Part shown: in pieces, positions 1-12,257 of the stretch
Position numbering within the stretch: position 1 is the stretch's first letter
Layout of the letters: every line of letters begins with the position of its first letter
NCBI GenBank assembly: GCA_947044405.1
Contig: CAMRHE010000333.1
Location: 1,674,001-1,738,000 of the forward strand
Source: Leptodactylus fallax
Lineage: Eukaryota; Chordata; Amphibia; Anura; Leptodactylidae
Length of the DNA: 64,000 bases
Reading direction: 5' to 3'
Translations under genes and position numbers: made by a program
The notes under the pieces: model-generated
The model's database searches: none
What the model saw: only the letters and a program-made list of their open reading frames with translations
What the model was told of the DNA's origin: nothing

Positions 1-971
1 TCTGTTTCTTACTTGTTGAAATTCATGAATTCCTTTCTAGATTTATGTGTAGAAGACAAATACATAAAAATGCAGACATCTCGGTGAGCTGGCTCCATGC
101 GCCTATAGCAAATCACATATGTCAGCAGAACCACGTCTTTAAATCACTGTGAGACCATCCTGAACTATGCAGCAGATAGAAGAAAACAACCTAGCTGAAG
201 CCCATACAACATATAATTAAAATCATACATTCAATTCTTAGCACGCCATGAATACTATGACAGATTCTCTGAGGTGCAGGGCACTTACTCCATGCTATAT
301 GGGACCATGTTCAGCTGAAAGACGAATGGCAAGAAGCTAAAGACTGACTGATGTGCTGGTAAAGTGTACAAGAGACATGTCAGACGTTTTTAATGTGACC
401 CACAATGAAAGCAAAAATGAGTTCTGCCGCAGCCCCATTGATGGTAATGGTCTTGAATACATAATACTGTCTCAGCACCAGTCAGTGACTCAGTGGTGTA
501 CCAGATTATATTGTGCTGATAAATGTATACCTAGCTTTCAGGTCACACTCTATTCACTTCGCTCTGCTTATGTCATATACTCATATAGGCTATGTGTACT
601 TATACACTCTTTTACATTGAAGGTAAGTTAACAGTATGAGGAGCAGATGAAAGATAATATTAGGCTATGTTCACACTCCTGTTGGATTGATCATATGACA
701 GATCTGGCACATCACCCTAGCTCCTTTATGAGAGGAAGCTTGACACATATGTAAGCAGCCTAACATGACTACAAGGTCAGACCACACACCCAGACTGATT
801 ATAGCTTGTGCAGACATGCTGACCTGCATGGGAGCTGTAAACTGACTAAAACAAGCAAATAAGGCTCTGTCCACATTAGCATCATGGCTTTGTTCCAAAG
901 ATGTTAATCTTTGACACAGTGGAAAATAGTGGTTGTGACCACAGCCTAAAAAGCATTACCAGATAATCGAC
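1..971. other. No gene recognised
   Basis: Noncoding-looking sequence. GGCTATGTTCACACTCC near 663 suggests a GTTCACA-family fragment. The frame at 353-631 (92 codons) has no recognisable domain. Confidence 0.5.
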
Positions 972-1201
972 TAAGGGTAAGTTCACATCTACGTTTGAGG
1001 TCTGTCAGAGGCCTCTGTCCCAGAATCCATTAAAAACTACAGATGAACATTTTGCCTGGCAAAATAAAGGATGGTGGGAAGAACCTAACAGATCCCATTA
1101 TAAGGAAAGTCGGTCTGATATGCACTGTGTCAGTGTCTGTGGTATGACAGATCTAGCACTGCGCAACATTAACCACTGCATGAGATGTGAACAGGGTCTT
1201 A
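972..1201. repeat. MITE of the GTTCACATCTG family
   Basis: The arms TAAGGGTAAGTTCACATCT and AGATGTGAACAGGGTCTTA are inverted. Relatives lie at 18773-19033, 35012-35230 and 50641-50895, with a nested copy at 59467-59585. Confidence 0.7.
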
Positions 1202-1266
1202 AACTTTGAAACTCTGTAAATATTACAGTGATCCTTTCCATTAAATGGCAACAAGAAACATATGTC

Positions 1267-1764
1267 TTAAAGGAGTACCTGAGTTTTCATGAAAAGCAGA
1301 AATATGTGCAGGGTTTTTGCTGGGCAGTCTGTTCTATGACTGTATAAGCCTTCATACATGGTGTCCTATTAGTTTTCTGCTACTAATAATCACATTTTGG
1401 GAGCGGCACATTTTTCATTTGTCTCTGAGGCTATGGGCGAGTACAATAAGGAGCAGGCTGCCCCATCCCCTATCCATTACTGATGCTACTGGTTTCTTAA
1501 TATGCAAATCTGCCAGGGGTAACTGGACAACAGCAAATAGCTAAGAAAAGCCCAAGTGACCATCATATAGAAGATCTAGGAACTCGACTGTAAATATAGG
1601 GGAAATCTATGCAGGCAAGCAGCAAAAAACACAAGGAAAAAAAAAAAACAATCTATGAGCACAGTCAGTAATGCTGCTGCTGTCTGTAAATAATATACCA
1701 TCTGTAACCACACAAGCAAGCAGAAGTAGATACAAGTACATAGGAGACTTTTCTTACATTGTAG
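1267..1764 (+). repeat. Interspersed repeat X, copy 1
   Basis: About 500 bp, similar to 23772-24268. Shared blocks include CTTCATACATGGTGTCCTAT, TTCTGCCAGG-type text followed by AACTG, and CTTACATTGTAG at the end. No coding potential or clear termini were seen. Confidence 0.75.
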
Positions 1765-2198
1765 TCTGTGAGATGCTGCAAAATCTTGAGTACTTTCCAC
1801 ACAGCAGTTTGCAGGCGTGTGTGTAGAGGCTTTGAGGAGAATCAACCCCTCCCATCTGCATTCACTGTGTGAAGAGGGAAAAGAATCTCCCCCTCCACTC
1901 ACTGTCTTTCTGTCTTGCCTGTACTTCCCTGGTACCGAAGGAGACACTGCAAATTAGCTAGAAGGGAGACACCTAGTGGCAGGAACTTTTAGAGGTTTTT
2001 CGGGCAGAAAGGTTTTTCAGGGACTATACAGCAACAGTATCCAGGTCCAGGGGAGGACCCCAGGGGTGCAAGCAATCGAAAATTCTTCATCAGAAAGAGC
2101 AATAAAACTCCACAAGGAGCAAAGCCAGAGGGTCAAGAAATGTCCTAAGCAGGTAACCCATCAGTTAGCTATAAAAGCCAGAGCATCCCACTGTAGGT

Positions 2199-2826
2199 CT
2201 ACGGGGGAGGCACAGGCCCGAGAAGCATCTGATATTCACTGGTACGTTGGAATTCCATCCAGTAGATCCAGGTCTTGTTAAAAGTTTCAACACTGTCATG
2301 CAGGTAAGGTTCTCCATATGCATAATCTCATTGACCTTCAAAACCCAGAGGGAGAGGGGGGGGGGGTCCAGTTCACGTCCAAAACTGCGGGATACATGTC
2401 CGAGCCGCGAGGACTAAAAACCGAAGCAAGGAGCGCTTATAGATACGCACTGGGGACTCACAATGATGGAGGAGGAACAGAGCAGGGCCCAAATGGTGAG
2501 AAGTCTCAGTTACTTGAGAAATATTCCTCTTAACCCCATCCCAGAAGGGGGATAAAGCGCTACAAGACAAAAAAATGTGTAACATGGTGCCCTCCTCCAC
2601 CCCACACCTCCAGCATATTGATGGGACCTGCGGGATAAGGAGCAAGCAATCTCGAGGGGACAGGATACCACCGGGACATGAGTTTAAAACTGGCCTCCTG
2701 ATAACGCGAGCTGATCGATGTTTCATGTGTGAGATGGAATATGTGCTCTCTTTGGGCATGAGTGAGAGACAAGTTAAGGTCAGTCTCCCACTTCAACATG
2801 AAATGAGGGACAAGCAGCCACATTTT
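2199..2826 (-). pseudogene. L1/Tx1-like ORF2 C-terminal fragment
   Basis: On the minus strand the first frame reads KWETDLNLSLTHAQREHIF and YQEASFKLMSRWYPVPSRL. A second frame then gives CWRCGVEEGTMLHIFLSC followed by FWDGV, the zinc-knuckle motif of L1-type ORF2. Further on, KVNEIMHMENLTCMT and WIYWMEFQ match the usual L1 C-terminus, ending at TAG 2199-2201. A C-rich run near 2350 and at least two frameshifts break it. It is related to, but clearly diverged from, the fragment at 48943. No target duplication was found. Confidence 0.82.
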
Positions 2827-2919
2827 TAATTAAAGCGCATTACATTTTGATTCAGAATCACATGTTCTATTAAATGAGACTAAGCTGTCAGAGAATGTCA
2901 CAAAACGATCTATTATTTA

Positions 2920-3263
2920 AATCAAGTTTTTATGTTAAACATATTTTTAAAGTATTTTTGGTGATTGATTTTTTTTTTTTCCATGTTTTTAATTATATCG
3001 GTAATCCTAATAATAGCCTGACAATTCCTGGTTTGTAGGAGATTTCTTTGCAACAGCCACATCATTATCAGAACAGGCAAGTTTACAATATTTATTCAAA
3101 TATAGGAATGGATAGGATTTACTGAACAAAGACCTTTACACATTATGTAACTTCTCTACAAAACTGTTCCAGAGAAGCCTAGGAATATTGTGTCTATGGT
3201 CCATGTGGATGATGTAAAGCATATTTGTAAATGCTGTTAGCAGCTCAGGCAAGATATGACTCT
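2920..3263 (+). repeat. Interspersed repeat Y, copy 1 (cut by Tc1)
   Basis: Shares TTTTTATGTTAAACATATTT, AATAATAGCCTGACA, CTTTGCAACAG, GTAAAGCATAT and TCAGGCAAGAT in the same order with 33541-34096. The family 1 Tc1 copy at 3266 is inserted in it; the expected tail is not recognisable after 4916. Confidence 0.65.
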
Positions 3264-3265
3264 TA

Positions 3266-4914
3266 CAGTCATATGAAAAAGTTTGGGCACCCCTATTAAT
3301 CTTAATCATTTTTAGTTCTAAATATTTGGGTGTTTGCAACAGCCATTTCAATTTTATATATCTAATAACTGATGGACACAGTAATATTTCAGGATTGAAA
3401 TGAGGTTTATTGTACTAACAGAAAATGTGCAATATGCATTAAACCAAAATTTGACCGGTGCAAAAATTTGGGTACCCTTATCATTTTATTGATTTGAATA
3501 CTCCTAACTACTTTTTACTGACTTACTGAAGCACAAAATTGGTTTTGTAACCTCACTGAGCTTTGAACTTCATAGCCAGGTGTATCCAATCATGAGAAAA
3601 GGTATTTAAGGTGGCCAATTGCAAGTTGTTCTCCTATTTGAATCTCCTCTGAAGAGTGGCATCATGGGCTCCTCAAAACAACTCTCAAATGATCTGAAAA
3701 CAAAGATTGTTCAACATAGTTGTTCAGGGGAAGGATACAAAAAGTTGTCTCAGAGATTTAACCTGTCAGTTTCCACTGTGAGGAACATAGTAAGGAAATG
3801 GAAGACCACAGGGACAGTTCTTGTTAAGCCCAGAAGTGGCAGGCCAAGAAAAATATCAGAAAGGCAGAGAAGAAGAATGGTGAGAACAGTCAAGGACAAT
3901 CCACAGACCACCTCCAAAGAGCTGCAGCATCATCTTGCTGCAGATGGTGTCACTGTGCATCGGTCAACAATACAGCACACTTTGCACAAGGAGAAGCTGT
4001 ATGGGAGAGTGATGCGAAAGAAGCCGTTTCTGAAAGCACGCCACAAACAGAGTCGCCTGAGGTATGCAAAAGCACATTTGGACAAGCCAGCTTCATTTTG
4101 GAAGAAGGTCCTGTGGACTGATGAAACAAAGATTGAGTTGTTTGGTCATACAAAAAGGCGTTATGCATGGCGTCAAAAAAACACAGCATTCCAAGAAAAA
4201 CACTTGCTACCCACTGTAAAATTTGGTGGAGGTTCAATCATGCTTTGAGGCTGTGTGGCCAATGCCGGCACCGGGAATCTTGTTAAAGTTGAGGGTCGCA
4301 TGGATTCAACTCAGTATCAGCAGATTCTTGAGAATAATGTACAAGAATCACTGACGAATTTGAAGTTACGCCGGGGATGGATATTTCAGCAAGACAATGA
4401 TCCAAAACACAGCTCCAAATCTACTCAGGCATTCATGCAGAGGAACAATTACAATGTTCTGGAATGGCCATCCCAGTCCCCAGACCTGAATATCATTGAA
4501 CATCTGTGGGATAATTTGAAGCGGGCTGTCCATGCCTGGCGACCATCAAACTTAACTGACCTGGAATTGTTTTGTAAAGAGGAATGGTCAAAAATACCTT
4601 CATCCAGGATCCAGGAACTGATTAAAAGCTACAGGAAGCGACTAGAGGCTGTTATTTTTGCAAAAGGAGGATCTACTAAATATTAATGTCACTTTTCTGT
4701 TGAGGTGCCCATACTTTTGCACCGGTCAAATTTTGGTTTAATGCATATTGCACATTTTCTGTTAGTACAATAAACCTCATTTCAATCCTGAAATATTACT
4801 GTGTCCATCAGTTATTAGATATATCAAATTGAAATGGCTGTTGCAAACACCCAAATATTTAGAACTAAAAATGATTAAGATTAATAGGGGTGCCCAAACT
4901 TTTTCATATGACTG
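3266..4914 (+). mobile_element. Tc1/mariner element, family 1 copy 1, full length, inactive
   Basis: The element is 1649 bp, flanked by TA at 3264-3265 and 4915-4916. Its ends are inverted (CAGTCATATGAAAAAGTTTG and the reverse complement). Inverted repeats of about 212 bp span 3266-3478 and 4703-4914. Each holds two direct-repeat transposase sites: outer, near AAGTTTGGGCACCCCTATT, and inner, near AAAATTTGGGTACCCTTAT. This is the IR/DR layout of Sleeping Beauty-type elements. The transposase inside has one premature stop. The element interrupts an older interspersed repeat that begins near 2920 and resembles the one at 33541-34096. Confidence 0.97.
3664..4686 (+). pseudogene. Tc1-family transposase (DD34E), one nonsense mutation
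   Basis: The frame is 340 codons from ATG at 3664 (MGSSKQLSNDLKTKI) to TAA at 4684-4686, the length of Sleeping Beauty transposase. An in-frame ATG at 3619 would add 15 residues, but MGSSKQ is the family start. Two N-terminal helix-turn-helix domains (about residues 1-110) are joined by a GRPRKIS AT-hook-like motif. The catalytic triad is at the Sleeping Beauty positions: Asp153 in WTDET, Asp244 in QQDNDPKH and Glu279 in NIIEHLW, with 34 residues between the last two. The single obvious defect is TGA at 4246-4248 (codon 195), where the sister copy at 54304 has TGG. The protein would cut and reinsert its own element at TA sites. The stop separates the first catalytic Asp from the other two, so this copy should be dead. 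Confidence 0.95.
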
Positions 4915-4916
4915 TA

Positions 4917-7900
4917 TAATAGAAGTACAGTTTACCGATTCTTTATGCATACTGACTTTCTATTGTACACAATTTACTTACAAATTGGGGCAGATTTATA
5001 AAGACTGGTGATATTAATACCAGTCTTCATAACCTCATGACTGCTGTAGGGTGCGCCTCCTCATAAATGATGTGCAGTCTCCGCCGGCAGTGCGCCTGGA
5101 GGGAAAATGTACGCCAGGAGAAATGAATAATGCAAGAAAAAGTTTATACTCATGTTCACAATCTGTAAACGACAGTGTATAAGACCAAAGAAACCTCTTT
5201 TCCCTTGCTAGTAAAGGGTTAATAAGTCAGTAACACTCAAAGCACTTACATGGGAAAGGTTTGTGCCTGGGTCTACACAATAAGCTTACCTTATCGGGTA
5301 AGAACAATCCATATTTCATCGCTTGTACATTACAACTGGTTCCCAATTAATTTACTAAACTACTTCTTTGTTCCATCCAGATGACTTACCCAGCCGCATG
5401 CCATTCTTTGTTCTTATGAAACCCCACTGTACCTGCCAGCACACGTGGTTCAACAGTTCAGCCCTGTATGACAAGACAAACATGTCCAGAAACTACAACA
5501 GGGCCATAGAAGTCCAGGGAACCCACCGAAACATGAACTATATGGAGCATAGCAATTGGTGACCTGCATGACATACATATACATCTGTGTGAATACAGGA
5601 CATGTCTTATCTAGAGGTGACCTTGTTGATACAATATGGCATATTTCTGACGTAGAATAAAATATTTTCTTTGGCAACCGTGATGAGTAGCTGGTGCCAA
5701 TGTTAGTTCTCTCCAGGCAGGCTGATCAGGTTGAGTGACACAGAGTAAAGTACATGTACGTAGTGTGTGGATCAGATCTGCTATATCAGCTGCCTCAGTG
5801 CAGGTCACAGTTCAAAGTATCCTGTAAGACCATGACACAAAGTGACTGAATAATAATCTTCACTCAATGTACCTAAAAGGAAATGTCTGCTGAAGTGTAA
5901 GGTCCTCCAGCTACCGAGCCAAGGAAATCAACTATATGCTGATTTCATGGGACGTCTTAGCTGCCAAACCTGAGCCTTCTAAATGACAAAGCAGAAAACA
6001 AAAGCTTCTAATTACTGATGGTTTCCTTTTATAGTCACAACAAGGAGATCTAGACGCGGATGTCTGGAAGATGAATAGAAGTAAAAAATTGTTTTCAACT
6101 GTTTTAATGGTTGTCAGAAGCTTTTCATCAGAATTTTATAAAGTATCTCCCATTAAAGCCAGCTTTTCTATGTGTCTATATAAATGACACTACACAATAT
6201 GTATCTATGGTAAGTTATAACAACTTTTAGGATCATCTTAATAAATGTCATCTATATAATGGCAGGATAACATAAGACAAGAAAGTTCTTCAGAGGTTCG
6301 GCTCCAGCTCAGTCTACTTATAACACAAGGAGTATTATGGCAACTGGACAACAGTGAACCCTCAAGGTACAATGGCCTCAGGATACAATATTTTCAGCAT
6401 ACAATGGTCTTTTCTGTATCATTGTATCTGGAAACAGACACAACGTACAATGCCTGGCTGGAGGTCCCAACAAATCATCTCACTGGTAAATCCCCTGCAG
6501 TAGTGAAGTGCCTGCACTGGCTGACTAGTAGCGCCTCCCTACAGTATAGTGCAGTACTCCATGATCTGTACTTCTCTCTACCTGTGCCAGGATGAGCTGC
6601 TCCTCTAGACACCAGGTGAGAGCGGCTCCCTGTTATTTTTGGGTGTATTGTGTATACTTTTCAGAACCCTGATAAAGCTTCTGACACTAGAAAGTGATTT
6701 ACAACTTCCAGCAGCCCTATCTCACTTTTATGTGTAATTCGATATGTCTAGATGAGTTATCTGATGATTTTTCCCAGAACCAATTAATGTTGTAAGCTGA
6801 GCGACCGCTGCATTGCCAAAAATAAGCAGACCTTAGCGATCTTTAACAGTCCCATACAGGGCAGTGTGATTGAGTGACCGGCGCTCCATTCCCTTTCATG
6901 AGGTTGCCGGATATTGCAGTCTTATAGTAGTGGCCCTTTATTCACAGGAGAATATAAGGGGAATTTTAGTCCCCCGTTCTCCAGATTGCTGAGGGACCCA
7001 GCGATTGGACTGGAATCCCCCCCCAAATTGTAATGGCACAACCCCTTTAACTATATGCCCAGTGTGACATAACAGCACAGACTGGAAAGGGGTTAAAGTT
7101 GGTTTATTTTTTATAGTAAATAAATGTTAAAATCTGTTTTGTTACTTTTTTGTAGAAGTTTTTAGTTAGGCCCTGACAAGGAAAAGCATACAACTGAATA
7201 GTGGGCCCTTTCTCACGACTGTACATAAGTATATCATTACTACTATTGCCTATATATAGACTAAACATGTTTTACTTATATTATCTTTCTGCCTTCATGG
7301 TCATTTATATTCATTCTTTATGGCTCTTTTATGTTTGTGTTTCACCACCAGTAACATTTATACATCAGCACAATTTCACAGCGATCCATTGAAATTGTAA
7401 ACTGCCCCTATAGTCCAATGCAGATTTCTGGAAACCCTAATCTATCAGTGACGGTAATTTCACGAGATGGTTCCCCGGAGAGGCCTGGAATTATTTTGCT
7501 GCGCACACGAGAGCCAAGTGACCTAGGGACTTGTTACTTTCCTGAACTCTCGGTTCCTGCAGGGAAAGCACAGATTATTATTTTTTGCCGTCTGCTTTTA
7601 ACAATAAATATCGGCTATTACCAGAAACAATGACTGCTTACTATACAAGGGAAGTTGTTTCCCGGCAAATGACTTTGCTGTATGTTTATATCATCCACGC
7701 CATTTCATGCCAAACTCCTTTCTATGTTACTCCCACTGTCTGCAATACTATGGGAAAGCAGAAGCCAGCAATATGCAAGCAGTCTGATAAAAAGCCATTG
7801 TATTTGTAGAAAAATAAGAGGTAACCTCATAACTATTCATTTCTAAATGTTACAGAAATTCTGTAGCTCTCATAGACAGATTATGTATTGATAAAAATAT

Positions 7901-8675
7901 ATAGAGTAATGGTCCAGAGAGATTACATCATCGATGTGACTGTGTAAGCAAATATAGCATGGTCTTATAGCAGCAATGCCCAGGATGGCCATATGCCTAG
8001 ACCAATATTACCGCTACACAAAGTGACATTTCTTGGAGAATGCTCTGGTTACATTGTCATACAACAGAGACTCCTTGTATTTCCATTTCACTTCAGCATT
8101 CATACTGTATATACTGCATGGCTTTCTGTATGAGGAAGAATACAGAAAGAATTTATGTACAGGACCCAACATTTTCAGATGGGATTTTGTATTTGCATTC
8201 ACACACTGGGCAAAGCATCTTTTTACCACAATTAAACTGAAATTGGACTAAAATGCCATGGTAAGCCAAGACAAAATGGCTGCTTTATGCTATGATTTTT
8301 GCCTGTGTAACTGCATCATTATACCCGTTACAGATTATCTTCACAAAAAGACGTATTATCTGCCTTACAGATTCCCCCACCATCATTCCGATATTTCCCG
8401 AGCCCTTACAAAAGAAAGTCAGCCAATCAGTGGGCACAGTGGTGACCAGCCGCAGCCAGTGATTGGTTGTCAACAGAGTCCAGGAAGTGAAGAACAGCAG
8501 GGAACCTTGGAAGCATTGGAAAATCCCTTTAATGATTTGCAAACTATAGAAGCAAGCTGTATAAACAAATGTATACAGAGAAAATCCCGTGTAAGCCTTT
8601 GTTCACATCTCCACGATGGCTTCCATTCTTCATGGACCCTTTCTGATTTAATATAAATGACTGACTGCATTGACC
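4917..8675. other. Long stretch without recognised genes
   Basis: A GGGGCAGATTTATAAAGAC MITE fragment lies near 4986. A GC-richer patch near 6850-7040 with GGAATCCCCCCCC looks like repeat debris. The remaining frames are under 75 codons and unconvincing. No splice-flanked PDLIM-like exon was seen. Confidence 0.5.
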
Positions 8676-9074
8676 TTAAAGGGACTCTACCACCTCCCCC
8701 AAGCATACTCAGCTTTCACCCCCATATTACAGAGCACGTTATAGCAATAAATAACATACCTTTGTTATGTAAGTCACTTTTGTAGAATCGGAAAAAAAAC
8801 AGCTTTAAATCTTATGTTCCCTGGAGCCCTGCTCTTGCCACTCAGACCCCTACCATCTCCTGCTGCGCCAGCCAATGCATTGAGAATTGATCCTCCCACG
8901 GTTATGACATTGCCCATCCTACTTGAGCGGCAAGAGGTGAAGGCCTTCCCCTAGTGCACCAACTGCCTCATTTCCATAACACTTCAGGTATCTTGTTATT
9001 ACTGTAATGTACTCTGTATTGTGGTGGTGGTAGCAGATGAATATGCTTAGGGGAAGGTGGTAGACTCCTCTTAA
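8676..9074. repeat. TTAA-flanked palindromic MITE
   Basis: TTAA lies at 8676-8679 and 9071-9074. The ends AGGGACTCTACCACCT and (reverse complement) AGGAGTCTACCACCT are inverted, followed by CCCCCAAGCATA versus TCCCCTAAGCATA. No coding sequence is present. Confidence 0.8.
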
Positions 9075-9611
9075 TGGTTTGTGGAAAGTTTAGATTTTTA
9101 CAGCATAGAATAGCATTTATACTATTCTGCCTGTCAAATGCAATGGCAATCTGATGGAATAGAATGTAACTAATGTACACTTGTGGCACAAAAACTCACT
9201 GAAGTGAATGAGGGCAATAATGGAAGCATTTGGTTTTCTGTAAAAATGGCTAAAAAACTTAGACAAGAAACATTGTGTGAACAGAGCCTAATTTAGACAA
9301 ATTGTAGCTTCCCTGCAGTTAACATTAGCTATAAATCTAAAAAGCACAGATAAACATGAGACACATTCCAAGATAAAAAGCATAAATGTTTTAATAAGCA
9401 AGCACAACTTGTTTATTAGACTTATGTGTTGATGTGCTGGCTCTGGAGCCAGGAACTGCAGTCAGAGAAGACACAGTGTTCCAGGTCCTTGGTCATTGTT
9501 CTGAGCAGTCTATCTACCTTGTATGTGGTGTTATAAATCTCACTCTATGCCTCTCTGTTTTATGTTACGCATCAGAGGTATTGGCAATGTAATCTGCATC
9601 TGAATGTAACC

Positions 9612-9791
9612 TTAAAGGGGATGTCCATGATTACAATAACACGGCTGCCTTTTCCCAAGCACACTGTCATACCTGATGTGTCTGGTAGTGTAACTCAGCT
9701 TCACTTAAGTGAATATGGTTGAGTTGCAATACCACATGTATCCTGTGGACAGGAGTGGCACTGTTTTTGTACTCCTGAATAACCTCTTCAA
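9612..9791. repeat. TTAA-type MITE, short
   Basis: Starts TTAAAGGGGATGTCCATGAT and ends ACTCCTGAATAACCTCTTCAA, an imperfect inverted terminus with the right TTAA degraded. Confidence 0.6.
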
Positions 9792-9845
9792 GAGAATCAT
9801 GTATGATCTGCATAATGGAAGATCTATAGTTAAAGAAATATATAT

Positions 9846-10127
9846 AAGGCTATGGCCGCATATTCCAGAAAAGCAATGTTTTTGGCTGCTGCAGAATCTT
9901 TGGGGAAAAATGCTGCATTTTACAATATCAGCAAAAGTGAATGAGATTTCATCTTATCTCATCCATGTGGAAAATCTGCGTTTACAAAAATGCATGCATT
10001 TCTGAAAATCGCAATATGTTAATTTCAGCTGCAGAATCGCAATCATTTTCCTTATAATAACACATTTTTGCTGAGTTTTTTTCTGCAGCATTTTCAGCTG
10101 CTTTCGCTAAGTGAGGCCTTAGCCTAA
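9846..10127. repeat. GGCTAAGGCCCC-family palindromic MITE, copy 1
   Basis: Inverted ends AAGGCTATGGCCGCAT and GTGAGGCCTTAGCCTAA, with a GCTGCATTTT / AAAATGCAGC-rich interior. Encodes nothing. Confidence 0.72.
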
Positions 10128-11979
10128 GGCTGGTTTGCTACAGTTTTAATATCCATTGTTCCAATGCATTACAGTATCAGAACCAGGACATTAAACCTGC
10201 CAAAATGATGGATACAGAGGGAACACTTTCCATTTGTATCCATCATCATTGGCACCTATGATGGCACCCGCTTCTGCTGGTATCTTGTTTAATGGACAAA
10301 ATGGAAAGAAAATGCGAGGTCATGTGAGGGTTGCTGCTATAACCTTCTACCAAGAAAACCCTGCTCCCTTCAGCAGCAAAAATTGAGGTTCATGAATAAA
10401 GAGCCAAAGTGAAAGGGCATAGAATAATACAATAAAATATATGGTTTATTGTGCATCTAGTCATTCATGTAGAGAGAACACATGATCCTGGCAAGACAAG
10501 TTTGAGTCTGGGTTCACACACTGCAGTTGTGCCAAATACTGCAAGGCATAACCATGGCTGTTTTATAGCAAGTTGCCACTTGATCTTACGAGTACTAGCC
10601 ACAGAAAGCTACTAGTTGTGTGTGATCTTAGTTGTCCATAGCAGGAACCGATCAATATGAATTCCCTCTTCCATCTGTCTCCTGGATCTAACCGAGCACA
10701 AACAAATCACTTTGACTTACAAGTGGCTAATGTTCTAGGTCATGTACACCATACTAAGGGGCTTGGTAATAATTCACTGAGTGAGCATGTCCTGGCTTGT
10801 GCATTACAAGTACACACAGTAAAATGACCTCACTGAACACCGAAAAAGTCCAGACAAGTGATATGTGACCTGAAAATGCTAAATAAATATCTGACAACTT
10901 TGCGGTTGGCTTCAGTTACTGTACCAGTAGCTTCAAGTCAGCCTTCCAACAAAGACTGCGGATCTCAAGAGGCTGGTAATCACATCTGGTGCCAACTCAT
11001 GAAGTCATCCATTGTAGAAGCAGCTTTCCAGCGCAGTGAAACACTTTTTTCCTTTTATTGAAATAATGTCCTGCAAATTGTAATCCCAAAGTGGAAATCC
11101 CCAGGAGTGCAGTGTGGTCAGATGATGTCCGCCACAAGTCCTACTATTCCTGAACATATGAAATGCAATATTTCTACAAGGCGAATGCTCGTCTGGCCCA
11201 TTAACCAATGTGGGATTGGTCTGCGCTTTATCTGGACATTTCTATTGAGGGTTGGCTATAAATAACCTGAGCAGATACAGAACAATGAATAAACAGACAC
11301 ATTTATCAAGACGTGTAAAACTAAAAACAAACTGCACTTTTATATGTTTTACAGATGTGACAGCCATGGTGGATTAAAGGGAAAGTGTGATCATGGGCTT
11401 ATAATGTGGGGAATATATTCCTTTTAGCCACATTACAACTAATAGGGGGAGAGGGGCAGAATGCAGGAGGGTGACTATTTTGCAGGTATCTGTATTCTAT
11501 GATGTGCTATGGAGCGCAGTGCCAGGAAATGTGACTGTCCTGTGCCTGCTCTCCATAATAAGCCAAACTATTTGCTTTTATAAAGGTAGAAATGAACCTA
11601 ATAGAGAACTGCAGTATGTCCCCGCTGTGCCCATTCAACATGTTGGTGCCTTGTACCCACTGCCAGTTATGTAGTCCTGGTATATAAGATAACATACGCA
11701 TATAGGGCATGTTTTGTACAGCTGGCAGTTATGACATTGGCCTGTGCTTCACCACCCAGTGAGGAACAATATTTAAGCTCCGGATAATGCCACTATGAGT
11801 TACGTGCACAGTAAGCAGCATGATGTGCAACCACTACCGCCACTATAACTGGGTAGGGGGCCTTAGGCCTTTTGATCCTCCAGTGCTGAACCTTTAACTA
11901 TGCCTCTGCACAAACAGCATCAAAGAAACCATATACCCCAAAATAAGTGTCTTCTCCTTTATCCTAAGCTATCTCAGAC
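10128..11979. other. No gene recognised
   Basis: Intergenic or intronic sequence without clear repeat termini. Frames at 10858-11061 and 11471-11674 have no recognisable family. Confidence 0.45.
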
Positions 11980-12257
11980 TAAGACCCCATGCACACGACA
12001 GTGTGCATCCGATTTGGGGCAAAGTTTGCAGTAGAATGCAGTCTGATGACACTCAGAATGACATCCTAGTAGTGCATCCCTTTATGCACTCACGTCTGTG
12101 GGGGCTTCAGATTCCTACCAAATGAATTGGAAGACCCAATAGTCCTGAATGCATAACAGAATGCACTTGGATGTCACTCTGAGTATCATCTGAGAGGGTT
12201 CCACTGCAAACTCGGCCCCAAATCGGATGCACGCTCAGTCATGTACATGGGGTCTAA
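11980..12257. repeat. Palindromic MITE with GACCCCATGCACACGAC termini
   Basis: The left arm CTAAGACCCCATGCACACGA, then GTGTGCATCCGATTTGGGG, faces a right arm reading CCCCAAATCGGATGCACGCT, then CATGGGGTCTAAG. The arms pair over about 40 bp. Confidence 0.82.

Noticed and set aside
7201..7392. 63-codon hydrophobic frame
   Set aside because: Short, AT-rich and without any family signature; probably chance.
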